A DNA stretch of 64,000 nucleotides from Christensenellaceae bacterium (GCA_031261085.1 JAISKB010000022.1:27698-91697); one strand, 5' to 3'. Counted from the first letter of the stretch, positions 1 through 8,865 are shown. Made by a program: numbers and translations. Notes: generated by a model from the letters alone, not told the origin.

Positions 1-903
1 GCGGTGCAAAAGGCGGGCTTGCGCGCCACGCTCACATTCGAAGCCTGCGAGCGCGTAAGCGCCGAAAACGCCGCGCTGGGCCTAGAGGAAAACGCCGCGT
101 TCATACGAGCGCACAAGGCAGATGCGTTGATAGGCGGCGCTATGAGCATACACACCTTGTTTACCTGTGGGCACGGCTATGTGCTGCGCGCGAGAGAGAT
201 GGCGCGGCAGCTTGGCACGAAGTTCCACATGCACCTGAGCGAGAGCGTTGCCGAACCCGATTGGTGCTTGGCGCATTTGGGCAAACGCCCAGTCGAAACC
301 TATGCCGAGTGGGGCGTGCTCGATGCCGATGTGCTGGCTTCGCAGCTGGTGCAGCTAAACGAGGCCGAAATAGCCCTCTATGCCAAAAGCGGGGCCGGGG
401 CTGTGAGCATGCCGCTTTCAAATTGCGAGGTGGGCGGCGGCGTGGCGCCTGTGCCGGCGCTGCTGCGCGCGGGCGTGCAGGTAGGGTTGGGCAGCGACGG
501 ATACATCAACAGCTTCTTCGAGGTGATGCGCGGCGCGTTTTTGATACACAAGGCGCATCTGCAAAACCCGCAGGTAATGGATGCAAAGACCGTGTTCACC
601 ATGGCCACCGCCATGGGTGCAAAGGCGCTGGGCAACGCGCAGATAGGCGCGCTGGCGCCGGGTATGCAGGCGGATGTGATTACCATACGCACAGACGATA
701 CGCCTACGCCCGTAAACCTAAAAAACATATACGACCAAGTCGTGCTTTTTCGCAACCCGGGCGATGTGGAGCATGTGTTTGTGCAGGGTAGGCCGCTAAA
801 GCTGAACGGCCGGCTGCAAACGCTGGATAAAGCCGCCATACGCGAGCGGTTGCGCGAGCAAAGCGCACAGTTTTGGGAAGTTCGCCCACAAAGTGGAGGA
901 TAA
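1..903 (+). CDS. SsnA/ATZ-TRZ-type amidohydrolase, 5' end outside window
   Basis: C-terminal part (about 300 residues) of a metal-dependent amidohydrolase of the chlorohydrolase/deaminase family (SsnA, guanine deaminase, AtzA/TrzN relatives), which hydrolyse amino or other leaving groups from heterocycles. The reading frame is open to base 1, so the N-terminal metal-binding HxH of the family lies upstream. Visible signatures are HMHLSES (metal ligand histidine plus catalytic-type Glu) and GLGSDG, which carries the late metal-ligand Asp. The gene ends 3 bases before the molybdenum hydroxylase subunit, so the two are surely co-transcribed. SsnA-type proteins are known neighbours of xanthine-dehydrogenase-like operons, which supports heterocycle degradation. 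The exact substrate is unknown. Confidence 0.85.
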   Translation, partial: AVQKAGLRATLTFEACERVSAENAALGLEENAAFIRAHKADALIGGAMSIHTLFTCGHGYVLRAREMARQLGTKFHMHLSESVAEPDWCLAHLGKRPVETYAEWGVLDADVLASQLVQLNEAEIALYAKSGAGAVSMPLSNCEVGGGVAPVPALLRAGVQVGLGSDGYINSFFEVMRGAFLIHKAHLQNPQVMDAKTVFTMATAMGAKALGNAQIGALAPGMQADVITIRTDDTPTPVNLKNIYDQVVLFRNPGDVEHVFVQGRPLKLNGRLQTLDKAAIRERLREQSAQFWEVRPQSGG

Positions 904-906
904 CGA

Positions 907-3270
907 ATGCCGCTCTATGGTAAAAAACAATTCAACGCGATAAACCGATCCGTGCCGCGAATCGATGGCTACGACAAAGTGACGGGCCGCGCGCGGTTTG
1001 CGGCGGATCTTTCCATGCCGGATATGGTATATGGCGGTGTGCTGCGCAGCGGGCGCAGCAGCGCCAAAGTGGTGCATATAGATACTTCTGAGGCTTTGCG
1101 CCTGCCGGGGGTGCTGGCGGTAGTGACCGCCGCCGATGTGGAAAAACCGCAGAGCTGGGCATCCTACATGTATATCACCGACAGGGTGCGCTATGTGGGT
1201 GATGTGGTGGCATGGGCGTGTGCCGAAACGCCGCAGCAGGTGCGCGAGGCTTTGGCAGCCATAAGGGTAGAATATGAAGAGCTGCCGGCGGTATATGACA
1301 TGCGCGCCGCCCTGGAACCGGGCGCGCCGGTGGTGCAGGAAAAATATCCCGATAATATCTTCAAAGAATCCGTGTTTCATCTGCGCAAGGGCAATGTGGA
1401 AAAGGCGTTTGCCGAGGCCGATTTCGTCATCGAGCGCGAGTATGAAACCCAATATATTGAGCACGCTTATATAGAGCCCGAAGCCGCGCTTGCCGTGCAG
1501 CATGCCGGCAGCGGCGAAATGACCGTATATGCCGCGGCGCAAAACCCGTTTTTTACACGCCGTTATGTGGCGGATATTTTGGGCGCGCCGCTCAATCGCG
1601 TGCAGATATTGCAGCAGACGCTGGGCGGCTCGTTCGGTGGCAAAGAGGAGGGCTTGGGCCTGCTGGCTGCGCGCGCCGCCTGGCTGTGCAGGCATGTGAA
1701 CCGGCCGGTGAAGATGACGTTTACACGCGAAGAATCCTTTTTGGAGAGTTCGAAGCGGCATCCGTTTTTGCTGCGCTACAAGGCGGGCATCATGAAGGAC
1801 GGGCGCATCGTGGCCTGGGAGGGCACGCAGATAGACAACTGCGGCGCCTACAACAATCAAACGCAGTTTATGAACTGGCGCGCCAACGCGCATAGCGCCG
1901 GCGTATACAGCATCGCCAATGTAAAAACCGATACATTTGGCGTGTTTACCAACAACGTGCACGGCGGCGCCATGCGCGGCTATAGTTCACCACAGCTTCT
2001 GTTCGCCCAAGAGCAATTCATAGATGAAATAGCCGAGGAAATTGGCCTGAGCGAGGTGGAAATGCGCCGCATTAACTGCCTCAAAACCGGCAATCAGCAC
2101 GCCACCGGGGCAACGCTCAGCCACGTCACAATCAGCGAGGTTATGGAACATACGCTGGCCGAGACCGACTATGAAAAAAAGCGCGAAACATATAAAAAAC
2201 AAACGTCTTCTGTGAAGCGGCGCGGCATTGGCATGGCCATATGCCACCGCAGCTGCGGCTTTGGCGCCGAATCGCCAGATGCTTCCGGCGCGATGCTCAT
2301 CGCCAATGAAGACGGCAGCGTGTTGGTGCACTCCGGCCTTGCCGAAAACGGGCAGGGTCTTAAGACTGCCTACGCGCAGATAGCTGCCGAGGCGCTGGGC
2401 GTACCCTATGAAAACGTCCAGTCCTTTGGGGTGGATACGCACGCGATTGCCGATTGTGGTATGACGGTGGCCTCCCGGGGCACGGTGATGGGCGCGCAGT
2501 CCGTACGCAAGGCCGGCTTGCAGTTAAATGCCGTCATGCGTCAAAACGCTGTAGAGCTAGGGTTCTTTGCGGACATGCGCAAGATCGAACAGGTCAACGG
2601 GCTAAAGCCATACAGCCTTGATGATTTTAGTGTAAACAGCGGCGAGCAGCTGCTTCTGCGGGACGGTGTGTTTTATCTGCCCGATTACCCGGCTTATACG
2701 GTGCCGTTCAACGCGGTGACAGGCTCGGGCATATGGGCTGGCAAGCAGCTTTCTTCCTATGCCTGGTTTGTGCCCGAGCCATGCGTACAAGATCACGAAA
2801 CCGGGCAAGGCGTGATTGCCCCCACCTTCGCCTATGGCTGCGTGGTGGCCGAGGTAGAGGTGGATATGCGCACCGGCTATGTCGACGTGTTGCACGTTAC
2901 ATCGAGCCATGACGTGGGCACGGCCATAAACCCCGCGCTGATAAAGGGGCAGATATATGGCGGCATCGTGATGGGGCAGGGCTTCGCCGTAATGGAAGAT
3001 GTGGAGCTGCACGCCGGCAAGGTGGGCAACCCCAATTTGGATGAATACATATTGCCCACCGCAATGGATATGCCAAACATGCGCGTGAACGTATTCGAGT
3101 GCGATGACGAAAAGGGCACCTATGGCGCCAAGAGCGTGGGCGAGCCCGCCACCGAAGCCGTGGGCGCCGCCATCGCAAACGCGGTATATAGCGCCACCGG
3201 CCGCCGCATACGCAAAAACCCGGCAGGACTGGAGCAGGTGCTGCTGGGCAAAAAATTGAGCAAGGGGTAA
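907..3270 (+). CDS. xdhA: Molybdenum hydroxylase large subunit (xanthine dehydrogenase type)
   Basis: Molybdopterin-binding catalytic subunit, 787 aa, of a three-subunit hydroxylase that inserts water-derived oxygen into N-heterocycles such as purines. Seen: the small N-terminal a/b-hammerhead domain (about 15-125), the cofactor motif GGSFGGKEE (near 240), GAMRGYSSPQ, a glycine-rich GLAENGQGL segment, and C-terminal GAKSVGEPATE, which supplies the catalytic Glu of the family. A Glu in TREES and the Arg in MRGYSSP fall where bovine xanthine dehydrogenase has its purine-contacting Glu802 and Arg880 (from recall), so a purine-like substrate is plausible. Gene order Mo-FAD-FeS matches E. coli xdhABC. 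Specificity (xanthine, hypoxanthine, nicotinate or another ring) cannot be settled. Confidence 0.9.
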   Translation: MPLYGKKQFNAINRSVPRIDGYDKVTGRARFAADLSMPDMVYGGVLRSGRSSAKVVHIDTSEALRLPGVLAVVTAADVEKPQSWASYMYITDRVRYVGDVVAWACAETPQQVREALAAIRVEYEELPAVYDMRAALEPGAPVVQEKYPDNIFKESVFHLRKGNVEKAFAEADFVIEREYETQYIEHAYIEPEAALAVQHAGSGEMTVYAAAQNPFFTRRYVADILGAPLNRVQILQQTLGGSFGGKEEGLGLLAARAAWLCRHVNRPVKMTFTREESFLESSKRHPFLLRYKAGIMKDGRIVAWEGTQIDNCGAYNNQTQFMNWRANAHSAGVYSIANVKTDTFGVFTNNVHGGAMRGYSSPQLLFAQEQFIDEIAEEIGLSEVEMRRINCLKTGNQHATGATLSHVTISEVMEHTLAETDYEKKRETYKKQTSSVKRRGIGMAICHRSCGFGAESPDASGAMLIANEDGSVLVHSGLAENGQGLKTAYAQIAAEALGVPYENVQSFGVDTHAIADCGMTVASRGTVMGAQSVRKAGLQLNAVMRQNAVELGFFADMRKIEQVNGLKPYSLDDFSVNSGEQLLLRDGVFYLPDYPAYTVPFNAVTGSGIWAGKQLSSYAWFVPEPCVQDHETGQGVIAPTFAYGCVVAEVEVDMRTGYVDVLHVTSSHDVGTAINPALIKGQIYGGIVMGQGFAVMEDVELHAGKVGNPNLDEYILPTAMDMPNMRVNVFECDDEKGTYGAKSVGEPATEAVGAAIANAVYSATGRRIRKNPAGLEQVLLGKKLSKG

Positions 3271-3274
3271 AGTG

Positions 3275-4150
3275 ATGCAGCAACTTCAATACATAAAGCC
3301 TAAGTCGCTGCACGAGGCGTTGCAATATCTGCACGAATATGCGGGCCAAGCCAAGCCCTATGCGGGCGGCACCGACCTGATGGTGCAGCTGCGCGCCGGC
3401 GAGCGGCGCCTGGCCGAAACACGCTATCTTATAGATATAAACGGCCTTGCCGAACTGCACGGCTTCGCTATGAAAGCGGACGGCACGATTTCTATCGGCG
3501 CCGCAACGAGTCACAGCGCTGTAAGCCAAAGCGCGCTTCTGCAAGAGCACGCGCCGTTTTTATGCGCGGCGGCGTCCTCTGTGGGTTCGCCGCAAATACG
3601 CAACATGGGCACGGTGGGCGGCAACCTGTGCAACGGTTCGCCCGCGGCCGATACGCTATCGCCCTTCGTGGCGCTGGGTGCAGAAATAGAATTGCACAGC
3701 CTGCGCGGCCTGCGCAGCGTGCCGGCGCCGGATATATATATCGGCGCGGGCAAGGTAAAGCTGGCGCCAGATGAACTGGCGGTGCGCATACATTTTTCGA
3801 GCGCCGCGGCATACAACACCGCGTTTGTGAAGCTGGGACGCCGCAAGGCGCTGGCCATATCCCGCATGAACGTGGCGGCGGCGCTGCTGCTCGAGGAGGG
3901 CCGCATAGCCGATGCGCGCATTGCGCCGGGCTGCGTCTTCCCTGTGCCGGGCAGGGTTCCGATGGCGGAAAAGCTGCTGCTTGGGCAAACGCCTTGCGCC
4001 CATCTTTTTTTCGAGTGCGGGAAAGCCGTGGCCGAAGAGATGAACGCGCGCACGGGCTTGCGCTGGTCCACTCCCTATAAACAGCCGGTAGCCGAAGCGT
4101 TGGTGCAGCGCGCGCTGTGCGCTGCCGCCGGCATAGCCGAGGAGGAATAG
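3275..4150 (+). CDS. xdhB: Molybdenum hydroxylase FAD-binding subunit
   Basis: Medium subunit (about 291 aa, close to the E. coli XdhB length) that carries FAD and passes electrons from the iron-sulfur subunit to NAD or another acceptor. It has the two family flavin motifs: PYAGGTDLMVQ near residue 30 and SPQIRNMGTVGGNLC near 110, the latter continuing to a conserved SPAADTLSP. A CO-dehydrogenase flavoprotein C-terminal domain follows. ATG at 3275 is chosen because it lies 8 bases after AAGGGG; an in-frame GTG at 3272 is possible. It sits directly behind the large subunit. Confidence 0.9.
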   Translation: MQQLQYIKPKSLHEALQYLHEYAGQAKPYAGGTDLMVQLRAGERRLAETRYLIDINGLAELHGFAMKADGTISIGAATSHSAVSQSALLQEHAPFLCAAASSVGSPQIRNMGTVGGNLCNGSPAADTLSPFVALGAEIELHSLRGLRSVPAPDIYIGAGKVKLAPDELAVRIHFSSAAAYNTAFVKLGRRKALAISRMNVAAALLLEEGRIADARIAPGCVFPVPGRVPMAEKLLLGQTPCAHLFFECGKAVAEEMNARTGLRWSTPYKQPVAEALVQRALCAAAGIAEEE

Positions 4151-4151
4151 C

Positions 4152-4628
4152 ATGGTTACGTTTTCACTTTCATTCACGCTAAACAGCGCGCCTGTTCACA
4201 TCGCCATCGAGCCAAACGCGCGGCTGCTCGATGTGCTGCGCGATCAACTGGGGCTTACCGGCGTTAAGGAGGGCTGCGGCGTGGGTGAGTGCGGCGCGTG
4301 CACCGTCATTATAGATGGGGAAACGGCCGATAGCTGCCTTGTTCTGGCGGCGAGTGTGGCCGGCAAAAGCGTCACCACTATAGAAGGCCTGGAGCAGGAT
4401 GGGATATTGCACCCCCTACAGCAGGCGGTGCTCGATCATCATGCGCTGCAATGCGGTTTTTGCACGCCCGGCTTCATATTGAGCGCCAAGGCGCTGCTCG
4501 ATAAAAACCCGCATCCCACGCGGAATGAGATTAAAACCGCTATATCCGGCAACCTGTGCCGCTGCACAGGCTATATGCAGCTCATCGAAGCCATAGAAGA
4601 CGTGGCCGGCGCACGGCAGGAAGGATGA
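4152..4628 (+). CDS. xdhC: Molybdenum hydroxylase [2Fe-2S] subunit
   Basis: Small subunit, 158 aa, with two 2Fe-2S clusters. The plant-ferredoxin-type cluster is bound by CGVGECGACTV near residue 42 plus a later Cys in DSCLVL; the second, all-helical domain shows CGFCTPGF and NLCRCTGY. Length and motifs match E. coli XdhC. The start is preceded by GGAGG overlapping the stop of the FAD subunit, implying translational coupling. With its two neighbours it completes a soluble hydroxylase; the protein carries no membrane or export signal. Confidence 0.92.
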   Translation: MVTFSLSFTLNSAPVHIAIEPNARLLDVLRDQLGLTGVKEGCGVGECGACTVIIDGETADSCLVLAASVAGKSVTTIEGLEQDGILHPLQQAVLDHHALQCGFCTPGFILSAKALLDKNPHPTRNEIKTAISGNLCRCTGYMQLIEAIEDVAGARQEG

Positions 4629-4634
4629 ATTCAT

Positions 4635-5810
4635 ATGACAGAAACCAAAGGCATAGACACCAGCATAGAGTATTGCGGCCGCAGGCTGCAAAGCCCGTTC
4701 ATTTTGGCATCCGGCCCGCTCAGCTATGGGGCGCAGGGCATGATACGCGCGCATGAGGCGGGCTTTGGCGCTGTAGTCACCAAGACCATACGCTTGCAGG
4801 CCGCCGTGAACCCCGTGCACCACATAGGCAAGGTTTCGGGGGATACGCTGATAAACTGCGAGAAGTGGGCCGATTTCGACAGGCTCGCGTGGTATGAAAA
4901 AGAGATACCCGAGGCGGTGCGGGCTGGCGCTACGGTGATAGGGAGCGTGGGCCATACCCCGGGTGAAGCGAAGGCGATCGTGCAAGATGTAGAGAAGGCC
5001 GGCGCGCACATGATAGAGCTCGTATCTTACACCGAAGATACGCTGCTGCCCATGCTCGACTATGCCAAGGCGCATGTGCGCATACCCGTCATATGCAAGC
5101 TTAGCGGGAACTGGGCAAACCCGGCGGCCACGGCGCGGGCCTGTTATGAACACGGAGCCGACGGCGTGGCGGCCATAGATTCTATCGGCCCGGTGCTCAA
5201 GATAGATATTCACAACCGCCGCCCACTCATGATGAGCGGGGACGGATATGGATGGCTGACCGGCGCCGCCATCAAGCCCATATCCCTGCGCATCAACGCG
5301 GATATAGCGCGCGGCGTGAAGGGATATAAGAACCTCTATTGCATTGGCGGCGTGATGAGCGCCGCAGATGCCCTGGAATTCTTAATGGTGGGCAGCCATG
5401 CGGTGGGCGTGTGCACGGCCACCATCCTTAAGGGCATAGGCTATGTGGGCACCCTGCGCAGGCAGCTTGCTGAGCTGCTGCAAACGTTGGGCTTTGGCAG
5501 CCTGCAAGAAGCCGTGGGCGCGGCATTGCCGAATTTCCCGCAGCGGGAATGCGTCACAGACCTTGCCTTTTCGTTTGCCCCCGAGGCTTGCACCAAGTGC
5601 GGCAAGTGTGCGCTGGTATGCCCTTATGCCGCGCGCAAGCTGGAGTATCCTACCATGCACCTGGATGCCGCGCTGTGCCGCAGCTGCGGCCTGTGCGCCG
5701 ACTATTGCCCAACCGGCGCGCTTTCGTCAAGCTGCAAGGAACCCACCGCAGCGCATGCGCGGCTGGCCGAAGCATCCGCCGCTTTCGATAAGATGATCGC
5801 AGGTGAATAA
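4635..5810 (+). CDS. PreA-like dihydroorotate-dehydrogenase-fold protein with two [4Fe-4S] clusters
   Basis: 391 aa. Residues about 1-300 form an FMN-binding TIM barrel of the dihydroorotate/dihydropyrimidine dehydrogenase type (AAIKPISLR, IGGVMSAADALEF phosphate-binding region). The C-terminus is a ferredoxin with two perfect CxxCxxCxxxCP motifs, CTKCGKCALVCP and CRSCGLCADYCP. This resembles PreA, the pyrimidine-reducing subunit of NAD-dependent dihydropyrimidine dehydrogenase, but no PreT partner is present. The loop that normally reads NxSCPH, with the catalytic Cys, reads LVSYTED here, so classical dihydropyrimidine chemistry is doubtful. Being last in the hydroxylase operon, it may reduce a ring product or shuttle electrons; that is inference. 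Confidence 0.75.
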   Translation: MTETKGIDTSIEYCGRRLQSPFILASGPLSYGAQGMIRAHEAGFGAVVTKTIRLQAAVNPVHHIGKVSGDTLINCEKWADFDRLAWYEKEIPEAVRAGATVIGSVGHTPGEAKAIVQDVEKAGAHMIELVSYTEDTLLPMLDYAKAHVRIPVICKLSGNWANPAATARACYEHGADGVAAIDSIGPVLKIDIHNRRPLMMSGDGYGWLTGAAIKPISLRINADIARGVKGYKNLYCIGGVMSAADALEFLMVGSHAVGVCTATILKGIGYVGTLRRQLAELLQTLGFGSLQEAVGAALPNFPQRECVTDLAFSFAPEACTKCGKCALVCPYAARKLEYPTMHLDAALCRSCGLCADYCPTGALSSSCKEPTAAHARLAEASAAFDKMIAGE

Positions 5811-5906
5811 AACGATGCGGCACTGCCTCCTGCATTGCGCCGGTTAACAGCCGCGTTTCTTCTATCTATGTGGCTGTTTGTATAATTTTTTCTTATCCGG
5901 GCGCAT

Positions 5907-5935
5907 TTGCATGCACAGAATCTATATGGTATAAT
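5907..5935 (+). promoter_or_regulatory. Sigma-A promoter of the GntR gene
   Basis: TTGCAT (5907-5912), a 17-base spacer and TATAAT (5930-5935) with an extended TGG in front of the -10 box. A start near 5942 gives a short leader for the regulator. It lies in the 165-base gap after the PreA-like gene, so the regulator can be transcribed independently of the upstream operon. Confidence 0.75.
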
Positions 5936-5942
5936 ATATCAT

Positions 5943-5962
5943 TGCATATATGCATAGCATAT
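5943..5962. promoter_or_regulatory. Candidate GntR operator (overlapping palindromes)
   Basis: Two overlapping perfect inverted repeats sit just after the expected transcription start: TGCATATATGCA (5943-5954) and ATATGC-ATA-GCATAT (5948-5962). Position and symmetry suit autorepression by the GntR protein encoded 14 bases downstream. Binding is inferred; no second copy was found in front of the hydroxylase genes, whose promoter lies outside the window. Confidence 0.5.
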
Positions 5963-5975
5963 CATGGGAGGTAGA

Positions 5976-6701
5976 ATGGCAAACGCAAACTACAGCGCCT
6001 ATATGGAAATAAAGCGGCAGCTGCTGCAAATCTTCAAAACCGAAACCTTCGTAAATAACAAGCTTCCTCCAGAAGCCACCTTGGCGGCGCGCCTTGGCAT
6101 AAGCCTGGTAACGCTGCGTGAGGCCATGTTGATTTTGGCGATAGAAGGCTATATCACCAAACGGCACGGCGCCGGCAATTTTATCCACCCCAGTGCGCTC
6201 GATCACGAAAACCGCAGCTTCTACTTTGTCGATTTTTTAAAGAAGGCCGGCTACAAGGTGCGCATACGCCTGCACGCGCAGGCGCAGCTGCACGCCGATG
6301 AAGAGGTGGCCAGCGAATTGCGGCTCCCTGTGGGCGAACCCGTGCTGCGCAACACGATTATCTATTACGCCAACCGTCAGCCCGCCATCGTCACATACGG
6401 GTATATACCTATCGCCAAGCTGGTGCGCGACGATTGGAACAATATGCACTTCGAATATGTGCACGCGCTGGTGCGCGAATTCATGAACCGCGAGCTGGCG
6501 CATTCGCTCAATGAGTATTGCCCGTATGCGTTGTCCGAAGAGCTGGCCGCTATATTTGACTTGCCGGTCGGCACGCCCATCGTGGGCTCGAAGCAGGCGT
6601 TTTATGATGTGCAGGATGACACCGTGCTCTACAACCACCACTATTTCTATCCCAATATTTACAAGGTGCGCACCCTGCAAAACTGGGATTTGGGCCGATA
6701 A
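5976..6701 (+). CDS. GntR-family regulator, HutC/UTRA type
   Basis: 241 aa. The N-terminal winged helix (about 1-70) shows the GntR signature KLPPEATLAARLGISLVTLREAM and the wing sequence GYITKRHGAGNFI. The remainder is a UTRA ligand-binding domain ending in YNHHYFYPNIYKV. Start at 5976 is preferred over 5964 because GGGAGGT at 5966-5972 is the ribosome-binding site. Such proteins repress catabolic operons until a small effector binds. Placed directly after the molybdenum hydroxylase operon on the same strand, it probably controls that operon and itself. The effector is unknown. Confidence 0.85.
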   Translation: MANANYSAYMEIKRQLLQIFKTETFVNNKLPPEATLAARLGISLVTLREAMLILAIEGYITKRHGAGNFIHPSALDHENRSFYFVDFLKKAGYKVRIRLHAQAQLHADEEVASELRLPVGEPVLRNTIIYYANRQPAIVTYGYIPIAKLVRDDWNNMHFEYVHALVREFMNRELAHSLNEYCPYALSEELAAIFDLPVGTPIVGSKQAFYDVQDDTVLYNHHYFYPNIYKVRTLQNWDLGR

Positions 6702-6752
6702 ACCCATAAAGCGTTTTCGATAGATATTTCCCGGTTTTAGTGTAAAACGAAT

Positions 6753-6784
6753 GCCATGGGCGAAAATGCCCATGGCGTTTTTTT
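6753..6784 (+). terminator. Rho-independent terminator after gntR
   Basis: Nine-base-pair stem GCCATGGGC / GCCCATGGC with a 6-base loop, followed by G and a run of T. It ends the plus-strand regulator transcript just before the convergent deoD gene. Confidence 0.85.
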
Positions 6785-6827
6785 ATTACGGCTGCTAAAG
6801 CTGAATCAACCGAACAATGCGTGGATA

Positions 6828-7526
6828 CTACGCTATCTCCAACGCCAATTCCATCATCTGCGTAAAGGTATCCTGCCGCTCCTCGGCCGTGCATTCCTTG
6901 CCGGTCACAAGGTTGTCGCTGATGGTGCAAATGGCCAGCGCATTCTTGCCTGCGCGGGCCGCCGTCATGTACAGCGCCGCGGCTTCCATCTCTACCGCCA
7001 GCACCCCCATCTTTTGCCATTCCAGCGTGGAGAGCGCGTCGTCATAGAACAAATCGTTGGAAAGCAGATTGCCCACCTGCGCGTGCAGGCCCATCCGGTC
7101 CGCCGTATCGGCCGCCTTTTTAAGCAGATCATAGCTCGCAACGGGCGCAAATGTGCCGTGCAGGCCATATTGCCGCGCAAACGATGAATTGTAGCACGCG
7201 CCCAGGCCTATCACGATGCTGCGCAGCGGCAGGCTTGCCTGTATGGCGCCCGCGCTGCCTATGCGGATGATGCTCTGCACGCCAAACACGTTAAAAAGCT
7301 CATAGCTGTATATGCCGATGCTGGGCATGCCCATGCCGCTGGCCATAACGGATACGCGCTTGCCGTGGTAGGTGCCGGTATGCCCCTGCACGCCGCGCAC
7401 GTTGTTGATGAGCGCGGCATCCTGCAGGTAGTGCTCGGCTATGTACTTTGCGCGCAACGGGTCGCCGGGCATAAGCACGGTGGGGGCAAAATCCTCGGGG
7501 TTGGCATTGATATGCGGTGTATGCAT
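6828..7526 (-). CDS. deoD: Purine nucleoside phosphorylase, DeoD type
   Basis: 232 aa, the usual length of hexameric DeoD. It splits purine (deoxy)ribonucleosides with phosphate into base and (deoxy)ribose-1-phosphate. Family residues seen: PHINA at the start, the phosphate site GDPLRAKYIAE, RIGSAG, the ribose-contact segment VEMEAAALY, and ISDN plus ERQDTF, which carry the catalytic Asp/Arg pair. The start at 7526 is set by GAGGAGG within the end of rmuC, and by homology beginning at MHTPHINA. Last gene of the ecf-truA-rmuC run; together with the neighbouring molybdenum hydroxylase operon it suggests purine turnover. Confidence 0.96.
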   Translation of the reverse strand: MHTPHINANPEDFAPTVLMPGDPLRAKYIAEHYLQDAALINNVRGVQGHTGTYHGKRVSVMASGMGMPSIGIYSYELFNVFGVQSIIRIGSAGAIQASLPLRSIVIGLGACYNSSFARQYGLHGTFAPVASYDLLKKAADTADRMGLHAQVGNLLSNDLFYDDALSTLEWQKMGVLAVEMEAAALYMTAARAGKNALAICTISDNLVTGKECTAEERQDTFTQMMELALEIA

Positions 7527-7530
7527 GGTG

Positions 7531-8865
7531 CTATTCCTCCTCTGTATATTCTTCTTCGCCAGCCGCCTCCACCGCCTCGGGCGGCAGATACAGCGCGGCC
7601 TCATTGGTGGGCAGCGACATAACATCCTTCAGGCGCGAGCGTATTTGCCGGGTGCGCACGCCCACGAGCTTATCCAGCTCATCGTTGGCGCTGGTAAGCT
7701 GCTTTTGCGTGCGCGCAAGCACATCGTGGAACCGCTCAAACTCGGTTTTTACGGCGCTGAGCACCTTCCACACCTCGCCGCTGCGCTTTTGTATAGCCAC
7801 CGAGCGGAAGCCCATCTGCAGGCTGTTGAGCAGCGCCGCCATGGTGCTGGGCCCCGCGATGCTCACGCGGTACTCGTGCTGCAGCCGCTCCACCAGCCCC
7901 AGCTTCACCGCCTCGGCATACAACCCCTCGGTGGGCAAAAACATGATGCCAAACTCGGTGGTAGCCGGCGGGTCGATGTATTTATCGTGTATATCCTTCG
8001 CAAAGGAGCGCAGACGCGTTTTGAGCGTTTCCTGCGCGGCGTGCACCCGCTCCGCGTCCCCGCCCTCGTAAGCGTCCATCAATTCGGAATAGGCGTCCAT
8101 CGGGAATTTGGAATCGATGGGCATCAGCACGCGCCCGTCGCCATCGGCCGGCAGCTTGATGGCAAACTCCACCCTATCCCTGCCCTGCCGCGTGGGCGCG
8201 ACGTTTTTTTCATATTGCTCGGGGGATAGTATTTCGCTCAATATCGCCTCGAGCTGTATTTCGCCCAATGTGCCCCGCGTCTTTACGTTGGAGAGCACCT
8301 TTTTTAAGTCGCCCACGCCCACGGCCAGCGTCTGCATTTCGCCCAGGCCCTTATAAACCTGCTCCAGCCTGTCGTTTACCAGCTTGAAGGATTGCGACAT
8401 GCGGTCATTGAGCGTCCGCTGCAGCTTTTCATCCACGATAAGCCGCATTTCATCCAGCTTTTTGTTGTTATCCTGCTGCATGCCGCCCAGCTTTTGCTCC
8501 ATGGTGACGCGTATGTTATCCAGCTTCTGTTCGCTGGCCAGCTCGCTGGTCTTCAGCCTCGTTTCCAGCTGTATGCTCATCTGCGCAAGCCCGCGCTGCA
8601 TTTCGACCAGCTTATCCTCCTGCGATTTACCCTGCGCGCGCGCGGTTTCGCCCAGCATCTCACCCAGCGAGCGTATGCTGCGCTGCACCGTTTCGGCCAG
8701 TTCCTCCCGCAGGGCGCGTTCACGCTCGCGCGCTGTGCGCTCCTTTTCCAAAAACTCCCGCCGCAGGCGCTCCGATGCGCCGTTTTGCCGCAGCAGCAGC
8801 GCGAAGCTGGCAATCGCAAGCGCCAGCAGCAGCCAAATGCCGATTTCTCCCATCTCCATAACCAT
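7531..8865 (-). CDS. rmuC: DNA recombination protein RmuC
   Basis: 444 aa. An N-terminal membrane anchor (about residues 6-24) is followed by a long charged coiled coil (about 30-190) and then the RmuC nuclease-like domain with GxLGEIQLEAILSE, MPIDSKFPMDAY and MFLPTEGLYAEA. RmuC limits rearrangements at inverted repeats; its biochemical activity is not well established. The ATG directly abuts the stop of the upstream S component (TAAATG), indicating translational coupling. Length is typical. Confidence 0.93.
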   Translation of the reverse strand: MVMEMGEIGIWLLLALAIASFALLLRQNGASERLRREFLEKERTARERERALREELAETVQRSIRSLGEMLGETARAQGKSQEDKLVEMQRGLAQMSIQLETRLKTSELASEQKLDNIRVTMEQKLGGMQQDNNKKLDEMRLIVDEKLQRTLNDRMSQSFKLVNDRLEQVYKGLGEMQTLAVGVGDLKKVLSNVKTRGTLGEIQLEAILSEILSPEQYEKNVAPTRQGRDRVEFAIKLPADGDGRVLMPIDSKFPMDAYSELMDAYEGGDAERVHAAQETLKTRLRSFAKDIHDKYIDPPATTEFGIMFLPTEGLYAEAVKLGLVERLQHEYRVSIAGPSTMAALLNSLQMGFRSVAIQKRSGEVWKVLSAVKTEFERFHDVLARTQKQLTSANDELDKLVGVRTRQIRSRLKDVMSLPTNEAALYLPPEAVEAAGEEEYTEEE

